The notes below the pieces were generated by a model that was not told the DNA's origin, searched no databases, and worked only from the letters and a program-made list of their open reading frames with translations. Below are positions 13,964 through 25,593 of a stretch of 64,000 nucleotides of DNA, piece by piece. Position 1 is the stretch's first letter, and each line of letters opens with the position of its first letter. The stretch is from Montifringilla adamsi. Its lineage: Eukaryota; Chordata; Aves; Passeriformes; Passeridae. The stretch spans positions 11,594,286-11,658,285 of the forward strand of contig JAGGNK010003335.1 in the NCBI GenBank assembly GCA_017590115.1, read 5' to 3'. The position numbers and the translations under genes were made by a program.

Positions 13964-14030
13964 CAGGGAATCACTGAGGTTGGAAGGGACATCTGGAGGA
14001 CTCTGGTCCAGCCCCCTTCTTACCCTGCTC
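13964..14030 (-). repeat. CR1 LINE 3'-end fragment (short)
   Basis: The plus strand reads gggaatcactgaggttggaa followed by gggacatctggagg and ctctggtccagcccc, matching the reverse complement of the CR1 3' terminus (GAATCAC...AGGTTGGAAnnGACnTCnnnnn...AGTCCAACC). The remnant is short and diverged; the end beyond 14030 is indistinct. Confidence 0.75.
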
Positions 14031-16390
14031 CTGCAGAGCCAAGTTGGAAATTACATTAGGTTGCTCATAATACAACATGAAGGAAAAGCTTTTTTTGGCC
14101 ATGGAACCGGGCAGATTTTCTGGTGAACCAGAGAGAGAAAAGTTAGCTAAGCTTCAGTTTGCTTTTTTCCCCCGTATCTGAAACAAACTGGAATTTACAT
14201 GAATGTTTTTCAATTATCCTAAGGGAGAAAAATCAGCATGTATTTCCTATATCAGGAAATTATCCCTACTTGAGGAACACATAAAAAAGTGCTGAATTTG
14301 AGTGTGTACTTGAGTCCCTACTGTGGTAAACGAGCACATGCTTTGAGTTAATCTCCTACTGAAGCACTTTCCTGATTCAGGATGACATAGTGCTTGTGAA
14401 CAATTTTTCCTGAACACATCCTTGATGCATACATAATGCTTGGTACCTGCTTTTTTACTGATGCCCCCATTTTGTTTTTGTTCCTTGATTGGATGAATGT
14501 AAACTAGTGGAAAGGGCAATAAATCAAGAGAGATTTCAAGACGGCAGAGAAAACTCTGTCACCGTAAATCTATGAACCAACAGGAGAATTTCTGCAAGAC
14601 CTTTCTGTCTTTCAGTAAACGAAAAATTCTGTCGCATAACTTCAGGGGTTTCACTTGTTCATGTGTTCATAGAAGTCATAGCATTTGTTTAAAGCCAGTT
14701 TGTAGCAAACTGCTGTCCAGAGTGGGTGAATGTCAGCTTTGTCTCACAAGTTTTATAAGGTTGCATTGATATATTTGAACAATTAGTTGCATTCCAACAC
14801 AATGAGGTTCTTATTTCCCTCAAAACTTCCCTCACTGCCAAACATGCAAGCACATCCACTTAAAACAACACAATTACTATTGTAATTATGTTAAGAATTT
14901 AACCCCCCATTATTTCTAGACTCTTTCTAGCCAGCATCTCCAAAATTTCCCTGCAGGAGAGGATCAATGGGTGCATTTGTATCAGCTCTGTGTGCTTCAG
15001 AATATGATACCGATCTAATTGTGTGGTGTTACTGAATCCCATTTCCACACATCTGGGCATATGAGATAGAACACGAGATAGTCCTGTCCTCCCCTTTTAA
15101 ACACACACTGATCCCACTGGACTGAGAAATGAAGCAGGAGGGAATTGGTGCTATGTGGCAAAGTCAGATAAGCATCAGGAGGCAATGACACCTGTGATTT
15201 CATGGGCAATGGCAAATGAATGACCAATTAGCAAGAGGGACAGTGTAATGTGGCACTGTAATTATGCTCATTAATGGCACTGCAGGATTGTATCTCCCAC
15301 TCAGTGGTTTCTGTCTTTTGGAAGGGAACAGAGCATGCAGCAATTGAAGGGGATTTGAAGGGATAGAGATAAAAGTGAACTTAATTGTGGTTTTCGACGT
15401 GTAAATGATGGAGATTCACAAGCTAAAAACCAGTGAAAGGAAACTGTGGTCAGCAAGTGTGAGCTGCTGGTGATCTGTGGCTCAGAAAAGGGCAGAAGAT
15501 CCCGGGTGTTCCCTAGATATCGGCAAGAGCAGTAGAAAAGGCCTTGGCTCCTGCTGGCAAGTGGTGGAGGTGACGATGGCAGAGCTGGCTCAGGGAGGGT
15601 CAGCCCCAGCTCTGGCAGCAGAACTGGATTCCTGTATGACTGCACAGGGAATTGTCACTTCTGCTACCTCCCCCTGAAACACCCAAAGGGGCAGGTGAGG
15701 CAAGATGGATGGGTGGTTTTATCAGCTTTCTACACCTGCAGGAACAGGCTCAGAGCAGGCTTGTTCCTGGTCTTTCTGCTTGGCACCATAGTGGCTGTTT
15801 AATTGGAAATACATAGTTTTGAGCAACAAGAGGCCTCATCTGCCTGATGGACAGGGATCAAATTATGGGCTGGTGACTTCAGAGACTCTCAGACTATGTG
15901 AAGGAGCACCATCAACCTTCACAGTTCTCACTCAGCCCAAACAACAGCAAGAAAACTTCTGGCTCTCCACGTTCACCTTTAATTTAATTTTTAAACACTT
16001 AGTAAACACAGTTGTAGGGCTTCTCATTAACTTTGGAATCTTATAGTCATAATTTTTGATACACAACATTACTTACCAATTAGCTTCTCTTGTTCGTTTA
16101 AATTTCTTCGCTCATATTTTAATGGGAGCTAATGATGCCTTTGTTGACTTATTTAATGTTATGTAAATGTGGCTATAAACTGTGAAGGGTTTAAAGAGCA
16201 GCTCTTTTTTTGCTTACTCATCAGTTTTTTGAGAATGTTTGGCATTCTCACAATCTGCACACATCACCCTGATGAATACAAGTAACTAAGAAGGCAAATA
16301 ATAATAATTTCGTAAGATAAGCAGTGAAAAGTATTCACTGTAAAATTTGATTTTTTCCCTTTGCTGATGATTACTCTTTATTTTCTCTTT

Positions 16391-16395
<5 letters not shown>

Positions 16396-16443
<48 letters not shown>
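16396..16443. repeat. Poly(T) tract, 48 nt
   Basis: An uninterrupted run of 48 T, preceded by a further T-rich stretch from about 16376. It could be the poly(A) tail of an old retrocopy on the minus strand, a pure homopolymer expansion, or a length error in the assembly. No recognisable retrogene lies on its high-coordinate side. Confidence 0.9.
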
Positions 16444-16446
<3 letters not shown>

Positions 16447-19400
16447 GGAGCCTAAGAGGACTTTGTGGCAGCTAATCTAATTGATCATATATTAAGAAAC
16501 TGTTAAACTTAGGTGGATGTTTAGATTCTGCCATGCTCAGGTTGCCAGATCATGAGTACACCTCGTTTAGTTTTGTTTCACAGAACAGAGCCTCTCACGT
16601 GTGGTTGTACAGGGCCTTCCAATTCAACATAAAAACCCCTTCAAACTGAGATACCAACTCATGTGTCTGGGTGGATGTGGAAAATACATACAAACAATGA
16701 TACACACACATTTGTTAATAAATTTAGTTAACTCTATGAAAAAATACATATTTGTTAAAGAAAGCATTGATTCTTGCACAATGCCTCTGATGTCCAGCCC
16801 TCTGGAGAAAGCAATGCAGCTTATTCAATGTCCCCTTTCTTCTCTACAACTCAGGACTGCTTCCCTTTGTCTCCTCTCCACCGTGGCTGCCAAAGGTCAG
16901 CCCCAGGGGATGCTCAGAGGCCAGGGGAGAAGGGCCAGTGCAGGCTGGATTTGGTTACAGCCACAGCATGGCCCAGCAAAGCTGCTCCATTGCTGACGAG
17001 CACAAGTGGGGAGCAGGGAGCCTGTGAAACTCTCCAGCACGGAGTTTGTGACCAATTGAGCCCTGCTTTCTCAAATCTGATGGTAATGCTTTGAAAATGC
17101 ACTTCAAGCATATCATAGGAAATTTAAATATTTAAATATTCATTTATTCTAATTTTCCTTTTGATAGGTACCAACCACTAGGCATACATTTCAGCAACTA
17201 TGAAGGTCTACAGCAAACTGTCTATCAACGTGGATTTTAGCACAATTCACTGTAAATTAGGGAATGATTTTCATCTTCTTATCAATGTTTCAGGAACTCC
17301 TTCAGTTCGATATTTAACAACTGGGGGCTGAGAAGGAACACTTCAAATAATGGGTGAACAAGTTTTACCTCCTATTTCTATCTGTTCTAAAACTTTGTGG
17401 GCATGTAGAGTTCTTTCTCTAGAACAGATGCTATTTTTACCAATGTGGATTTACACAGACAACATGTACGAAAGTACATTCATCACAAACCCTTAAAAAT
17501 TCTTCAGGGATTTAACTTGAAAAAATGAAAGCCAACAGATGTGACATTCAAATGATCTACACATTTTATATGATACACAAAACACCAAAATGCAATATTT
17601 TGTTGTTGAGGTGTGTCCCACACTATGTTGTCAAGACTTCAATGTTTCCTACCTTAGTAGTCATCTAATAATGAAAGTAATATAAGTATATTAAGTTTGG
17701 CATGTCATAACTGCTAGAGAAACAAATTTAGTGCAGGAAATGTCAATGACACTATAATAATGCTCTCTTTGATTACTGATAAATTGTTTCTTGCATTTTT
17801 GCTTTCAATTGCTTTTTGCAACAATTGTCAACTCTTTTATATGCATTTTCAAACTTCCATACAGCTTTTTGTTAATGATGTTGTTCTGCTGAGTAGTGAA
17901 AACACACTTTTGACTTAGTATGACAAGCTGCAAACATATCTGCATACTTTAATAGCAGAAATGTGGAAATATGTGTGTATTCTTCTCCTTGATTAATTGT
18001 TTGGTGCTAGAGGAGTTCAAAGGCTCGTGTCAAAGGCACAGTGGTGCTATTGGTGTCACAAGCAAGAAATTTACTTGCAGCAGGCACAGTGCTCATCCCC
18101 ATGGGTGATGCCAAATCCTTTCCATCACATCCCAGTGTTACCCATGCCAAACCTGCTGCAAATTCCTAAATCTTCTCTGGCATTGCAAAACTTCCTAAGA
18201 TGTGTTGTTCAGGTTAGGTTCTCCAGGAATGCAAGATGTTGGCATGAAGTTCAGTTCAATAATGTTGGGAACTGTTACCTTGCACTGTCCATTGTCTTTT
18301 ATTTGTGCAGCACAGACACAGTGCCAATTGCTGTATGTCCCGTGTGGGTAGCATAAGTCCACTTTCATTTCTTGCAATTGCTTTGTAAGGGTCCTTCACT
18401 GCTGAAATGTGGCTTTTTGTGACTGCATCAGTGTGAGGTTCTTCAAGGAGTGCAAAAATATCTGAGCAGACTAATGAAGACTGCAAAACATGAGTGCTTT
18501 CTAAAAGGACCAGCACTACAACAAACCATCTATAATTGACATTTCAAACAGATTTCTCTCCCTCCTATTTTGTTTCATAATCCAGAAGTTGTTGAGTGAG
18601 TAAAGACTTTCTTTCTTAAAACACTTTTCTCTCCTAATAAGCAGGTAACAAATTCTGTGGAGGTTACTATTTTGATTTCTTGTTCTGAAATCCTGATAAA
18701 GGTGAAATAAGGATATTTAGATATTAGCTCTTGAGGGATATTTAGCAATCTCTATGTTTACTAGCAGATATTAGAATTACTCTCCTTGCTCCCAGATTAA
18801 ATTCATCCCATCAGTCTCAGCTGCCCAGAAGTCCCCTTCATAATATGTAGTTTTGGAAAAAAACCAGAGTCCCACTGCATAGTGAGGGGAAATCAAGTTT
18901 ATTTAGCCCACAGTTAAATGGAAAATTACTGGGGCTGTGACCGAACATGAAAATTTCACAAGGTCCCAGAAGTTCACCTAAATTCAGATCAGTCCCTGGG
19001 CTTTTGCTTCTTCTTCAAACTTGATCCAAAGAGTCTTAATCTCAGGAGTTTTCAATGTAGAGCAGAAAAACCTTGCAAAATCAGGGTTTCTTTTACCAGA
19101 CTACTTCTGGGGTTAAAAGTTATGGAAATAACAAATTCACCTGGAAGCTTGGCTGGGAGCTGAGTAGAGCTGTATCACACCTCCCTTCAAAGAGGTGGTG
19201 AGAAGGTGTGCAGACCAGGAGGCTGATGACCAAGAGGGTGCAGCACAGATCATAACAAATGCAGACACTGCAGCCTGTTTGGGTTCCTCACTGGGGCTTT
19301 TGCACTGAGATACCTCCTGTGTGCTGTGTAGGTACTCTGGCAGCAGGGAGAGAGGGAGAAGGTTGTATTTTCTGGCAGGCAGGCAGGTAGAGGTGAGGGT

Positions 19401-21215
19401 TTTTGTAATCACACACTCAAAGGAGAGATAAAAAGTAAAAACAATTTAAAAAAATCACAACTTCTGCTGTCATTATCAAGCCTCTTACCATAGCCTCCTC
19501 CTTTACTTTTTCCTTCCTTTGTTTATTCTACTTCACCACGAAATTCACTCGTGTAACAATTTACATGAATTAACTCGCGCCACCATTAGCCTCTTGTGCC
19601 TTCCCAGAGCTAGAAACATTCTGTGATTTTAAAGCAGAGTTGTGTTCAGAATGCACTAAAAAGCCACTATTTGGGCTTGCTTCTAAACCAGCAAATTGCA
19701 GCTGAGATCTGCAGCAGACCAGCACAATGCAGCCCCAGCCCTGCTTACCCTGCTCCATCTGCAGCTGCTGGCAAGTGAAACCAGAGGCCATTAAGAAAGC
19801 TAATGCTTAGCCATTTTTGTTGATGGATTCAGCACTAGAACAATATTTTGCAGGGAAGCTGGACAAAAATGCTGTTAGTTCTCATTAGAGATGGAAGAAC
19901 TTTGTGAAGCTAGAGGTTTTTGCAAATCAATCATATTGCTTTTTAGGTACACAAACTGAGTCTGACTTCACAAACCATTTTTTTTTCCTGTCATTGAATT
20001 CTCAGGGGGTTTCCCCCTCCCCACACCACTGATGATTAATAAAAAGGGGAAAAAAAATTCAAATGTTTTTCTATCTCAGAGGAAACCTATTCCTTGTGCT
20101 AGCAATAGTAATGCCACCCTTTAAAAGCCTAGAGCTTGAAGAAAATAGGATAGGTTCTTTCACTGTGTTTTTTAAGTTCTGTTTTTCTCAATTATGTTTT
20201 TAATTCTCTTTCTTTTCCTTTGTGATCACTCTCTGTTCCCAGTTCTACACCAGTCCAGGCCCTTTCCTTTGCACTCATGCTTTCCTCACTCATAAATAAA
20301 TTTCCCTTTGAGGTTTCCATTTGAGTCCAGCTCTCAGTTCCATTTTTTCATACAAAACGAGTTTGTGTGTTTATTAAATCTTATGGATCGTTAAGTGTCA
20401 TTGTAATAAGGCCACCATGGAAAACACAGATATTTTCTGGGAGCCCATCGTGCTGCCATTGTAGCTGAGTACCCCAGCCTCCAGCAAGAGGAAACTCAAG
20501 GCGCAGAAGGAAGGGGGAAATGCCAGACAGATTTACTGGGGGCTAACAGGCCTTTGGAGCCCACAGCACTCCTGATCTTTGCAGTGCTGGCAGCTCCACT
20601 CTCCCTGCAGCTCAGCCCCATCAGCTCAGTGCAGCTGACTGGCCCATGACCAATACATCTGGCACAGGAGTTGCTGGAGCAGAGAAAGTGCAGCAAACGC
20701 CACTTTTTCTCCTCTCGCTGAATCCTCCCCTCCAAGCTGGCTGAGCATTTCTCCCCAGAGGGAAGCATGCCTGCCCTGGCACACCACAGCCTGGCTTCAC
20801 GCCACGCTCTCGGCGTGAGCCCTGCATACCTGACCCGAAAGGTGAGCATGTGGGCAGGCTGGAGAGGGGAGGACCTGCCCTTTTGGGAAGTGGTGGCATT
20901 GTGGCCTTGCAGAACAGCCCCTCCTCTGCTTCCAGCAGGGGATAATTCTGCCCATCCTATTGCATAAATCTCATATATTCTGCAAAAACCCTTCCGCATG
21001 GCTGCCCCTGGCATACTGATGCAATACACACCCTGTGCTGTGATGGCACTGAGTCCTTGGATGGGGGGGTTAGAACATGCTCCAGCTTTGCAAAACATGC
21101 CTTTAAATATTTATTCTAATTGTATCTGTACCATTGTGTGACTAAACCTTCTCCATTATTCACAGCAATAGATCCGCTTATCATAATGATGCGCTGTCTT
21201 TTGAGCATTAAATAC

Positions 21216-21248
21216 AACCCTCAAGTTGCTGTTTGAGGGTTTTTTTTC
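21216..21248 (+). other. 9-bp perfect hairpin followed by a T run
   Basis: AACCCTCAA (21216-21224) and TTGAGGGTT (21233-21241) form a perfect 9-bp stem with an 8-nt loop. The second arm runs directly into a T run to 21248. It looks like an intrinsic-terminator shape, but in a vertebrate genome it may only be a Pol III-style stop or a chance fold. No Pol III promoter boxes were recognised upstream. Confidence 0.4.
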
Positions 21249-23066
21249 CCTCATTCTTTTAAAAAATACTGAGCTATAACAGTCTGTTCCTTACTGAATG
21301 AACTGCTGCTCATAAGTGAGCAATCAGCATTATCTAAATAAATGAAATATTCTTTGGGGCTCAACAAAACGCTTGTTAGGTTGAAACTAATCTGTAGGAA
21401 ATGAATGGTGTTTGTTGGTCTTTGAGAACACAGAAGAGATTCAAGCTCGTGTTAGTATTTCCAACAGTGCCAACATAAATGTGCAAGTCTCTCAGATACA
21501 GAGCTTGTTATTGTTATCAGATGAGGGCTGGAGAGAAATGTGGCATTATGTAATTCAGAATTGCTACTTAACATGGAAATAGGCTGCAGAACACACTCAG
21601 TCTGGTTTAAGTGTACAGTGGGTGCTCTTTAGTGGCAGAAGGAGCAGCCCAGAATGCCAGGGGATCCCAGGATGCTGCCAATTCAAATTGCTCCACCAAA
21701 GTTTGTGGATGCCACCTGGACTCAGCACCCTTGAAAAATGAGTCAGAATATGATTTCCTCAGTGGCTGTTGTGTGTTTTGTACTGTTGTGGCAGGAGCCA
21801 CTCTCTCCAGGGCTATAAAAAGAGAGTGTTCTTTGATAGCTCACCTGCCTGGCACTGCCACGGCCCCAAAAACTTGGAGAAAGTTCCACAGCTTTCAAGC
21901 CTCCTAATTTCCCAGAGACCACCATGCAGCTTTGTCATAAAACTGTTGGTTGAAAACATACAACATCTTTCACACCACTCCAAGGCCCAACTTTGGCTCT
22001 TTGAATGTATCTTGGACCACCACTCACCCACAAAATGCTGAAACAGGCAGTGAACCTGCTGGCTACACTCTCACCTTCCTTCCACCAGCCTGGTGGTTTC
22101 TACATTGCTTCAAATTTTATGTTCTGTGTTTCTTTTTTTTGTCCAAAATGCCTTTTTCAGAGTAACAGGCAGCTTTGTATTTTTTGGGCATTTAGAGACC
22201 AGATTCTTCTTCAAGGGGTAGTGAGAGGAGACATGGTGCAGTGCTGTGAGTCAGGGGTTATTCTGGTGTGACAGGACCCTCCTGGGGGATCCTGGCAACT
22301 CCTTTAGGCTGAAAAAAAAGTGTTTGGGAACATTTGCCAGGTGAGGTACCCATTGGAACCATTCTTGCAAAGAGGAAGGAAGCTGTTTAAATCAGGTGTT
22401 TAAAGTTAGACTTCTGGAGATGAATCCCATCTTCACGAATTAAGAGGTGGAAGTTTGAGACCTGGACTGGTTTCTGACCATCTGCTGAGGTGAAAGGACC
22501 CATTTTCCTTCATATGACTCTGAGCTAAAATATTTCCTGTGACAAACTGTTGGGTACAAAAGCAATTTGCAACTTAGAAGGGAAAAGACCTGACATTTTA
22601 AAGGCAAACTATCAACTAAAATAAAGTGAAAGGATTATTATGTGCATATGAAGGATGGGGAATAAGTGAGATATTTGTGACATATACAGATTGTTCATGG
22701 AAAAATGATTGCTATGAGTAACATGAAAATTAGTGCTGTACTGCACTTTGGCAAGTTCATGCCTCTGCTTCTATCTTTAGAGCTTGCTTTTATACTATGG
22801 CCATCTCAGTAGTGCCTGAGGCTTCTCTTACTCTCTCTTTTTGAGGATACTTATTTTGGACATCTGAAATAGCAAAATTCCTGGCTCTGGAGTCTCAGAA
22901 CTGCCATGAAACCTTAAAAAGGTTTCTGCCACTGTGAAAATCCTGAAAATACAGTTGGCAGAATTTCCTGAAGGCCAAGCTGCTGGTGGACAAGTGCTCC
23001 CTTCTTTGCCCCCAGATCTACAACTCTTAAAATTGAACAATGATGTCCTTCAAAGGTGCCCTCAAA

Positions 23067-23088
23067 TGAAGGCACCAATGTGCCTTCA
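23067..23088. other. 9-bp perfect hairpin with tetraloop
   Basis: TGAAGGCAC and GTGCCTTCA flank a CAAT loop (stem 23067-23075 with 23080-23088). Just upstream, GGTGCC (23055-23060) is a further complement of GGCACC, so alternative pairings exist. No small-RNA identity is recognised. Confidence 0.45.
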
Positions 23089-25437
23089 AAGCTCTGAAGC
23101 CTGTGCTCAGTGTTCAGCAAGGTCTTATCTACCATCCAAGCCAAAGTGAGGCACATCCCTGCACATTTTGTTGGGCCTTCAGGGGTGTCCAACAGCTCTG
23201 CCTTTCCCAGATGTGCTAATTTCCACCACCAGTCTGTCCCTCAAAATAAACACAGTGTGTTTCCTAAACTGGAAAGCCATGCTGGAAAGAGGATGAAAAA
23301 CCTCAGAGGAGAGAATTGTGAAAAACTATGATTATTAGGAGGTCCAAGCCAAGGAAACTAGAGCTGCATTGTCTCTGAACAGCATGTTTGTGCTAAGAAC
23401 TTGTAGCACTTTTTAGTTTTGTTTTGCTATCTGCCATTGACTGTCACATTTCACAACTTAAGAAACATGTTATTTCTTTGTTTATTTTGTCAGTCTTAGT
23501 CTCTGGAGGGAAATTATATCACTGTTTCAGTGGAATAGATTTAATTTGTTTGTGTCTTGTTGTCTATAGCATCTATCTAACTACTTATCTCTGAAGTTAC
23601 CTCTCAGTCAAAGGTTTTCTGTTTCATTCACATTTTAACAGGGGAGAATTTGCACTTGATTGCTTTGAACACTTCCTAAGTTTGGTCAGCTATCTATGTA
23701 TTTATTTTTCTGTTCTAGTGAGGGGAAATGGGAATTTAAAATGTATGGAGCTAGCAGAGGTTTAGCTGTGATTTGTTTCTAATGTTGAGGAAAATTGCCC
23801 AAGTAATCTTATCCCATTCATACAACTAATATGGCCATGAGGCTCTGATGTGTTGAACAGTAAACACCACACAACATACCCTTAAGAACTGTGGCTTAAA
23901 AGATTTCTTATTTTCCATCACACGCTTCCAGCTTTCGATGAATAAATATCAGGTCCTGCTTGCACTAACGTCCATGGGAGTTTTCATGGGTTTAAATGAG
24001 AGTAATAGAAGTTCCTGGTTTATAAGCATATTTTATAAAAATGATAGTTATCATGCATTATGGAGTTAAATGGTAACACTGGGTAGCTATGTGAGGGAAA
24101 AAAAGTCTGATACCAGCTAGCTACAACAGCCAATTCAGATTGAGAATGTATAAACCCACCATCAACATTTGGGCAAGGGAGGCCATGCATTCTCCAACAA
24201 ATGAGGGCTTGATATATGGAATAAATTCTTGCTATATTTTCTAATAACCAAAAATTGAGATACCCATGCTGGGAAATGCTCTGACCTGTGTGATACAGGA
24301 GACACTTCAGATGAATGTGGCAATTCGTTTGGGTTTAATAGCTATCAACTGGGTCAGCTCAGTCCCACCTCCACCAACGTGATCTTTGAGCAAATTTAGA
24401 TTTCCTGGCATATAGAGGGGGATGCACACATCCAACCCCAGGACTACGTGTTGAGAAGATGCAGAAAATGAGGAGAGTTTGAGGAGATGAGAGAGAAGAT
24501 TTACATGTATCACCTTCCATACAAGACTGCAAGAAGTCAAATCTTGTCCCATTGTCATCATTGGTGCAATTTTTACCTGCCACACGCTTAAATATCTTTA
24601 ATCAAAGCTGGTGTGAAGCACATAGGTTAGGATTGAATCCAGTCTTCACAGAATTTTAGTGACCCTCCCAATCTTTTTTAATCAAAATATCTTGTGACAC
24701 TTAGCTACAGTATTTCACACCTGACACCAAGCAAATTGTTAAATGGTCATTTAACACGTGATCTTGCAGGACTTTTAATGGATCTGAACTCATACCTTTC
24801 CTCATCCCTTTGCAATGGTGTGAGAAATAAGCAGTTGATTAACCTGGGGCCCTTGAGAAGGGATGAGTTTAGGCACTATCCCCACTGTATTTTACATTGA
24901 TATTCTGTAAAATTCTTCCCTGAATAAACAAATATTAAATGTTGCTCGTTCATCTGATGAAATCTACACATGGCTTGACTACAAGCCTGTTTCTTATATG
25001 CCATTACCTCCTTTGCCACATTCCCACAATTCCTTTGAATCTTCTCCAGATCCAGTGGCTGTTGAATTTACATTCTTCTCTGGGCTGTTAATGAGTATAT
25101 TGATTAATACTGGCTCTGGTATCAATCCCCGTGGGAGACCAATTGATACTTCTCTCTCTTTTGACACAAAGCCATTGATGATAAGTCATTGGCTCCTAGC
25201 TGTTGGATAGATTTTTGTCTACCTCATTGTGTTATTATGCAGGCTATGCAACTCCAGCTTTCCTATTGAGTTCGTGGGTAGAACAAAACTAACAATTTAC
25301 TAAAAACCCAACTGTGTTATGTCTGCCTTAATTAATTAATTTCTCAGTATAATTGGGCCTGAGCTGCCTTTCACAGGCCTGTACCAGCCATTACATGCTT
25401 CCACATAATCTTGGCCATTTCTGTCAGGTTTTGTTTC

Positions 25438-25593
25438 TATAGAATCATGGAATAATTTAGGATGGAAGGTCACCTGGTCCAAGCCCTGGCTCAGAACAGG
25501 TTTTATTAGATCAGATTGGTCAGGGTTGTGTCCAGTTCAGTCTTGAGCACCTCTGGTGCTGTGGCTACACAAACTCTCTGGGCAACATGCCCA
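25438..25593 (-). repeat. CR1 LINE 3'-end fragment
   Basis: The plus strand begins atagaatcatggaataattt, continues aggatggaaggtcacctgg and ends aaactctctgggcaacatgc. This is the reverse complement of the CR1 3' end (TGATTCTAT octamers, then CCAACCT...), reaching back to the usual GGCAACCTG segment. The copy is diverged and 5'-truncated, so the LINE lies on the minus strand. CR1 is the dominant interspersed repeat in birds, and this copy is the best lineage clue in the window. Confidence 0.85.

Larger units (their letters stand above)
14031..25437. other. Intergenic, no gene seen
   Basis: Unique AT-rich DNA holding the 48-T tract and the two hairpins. The ORF at 21098-20496 (200 codons, minus strand) follows a GC-rich patch and has no family signature. 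A block at 21100-21230 also has conserved-element texture. Confidence 0.7.

Noticed and set aside
20496..21098. 200-codon ORF on the minus strand
   Set aside because: It sits on a GC-rich patch, has no recognisable domain, and no splice or promoter context. Overlapping ORFs in other frames over the same patch indicate a composition effect.
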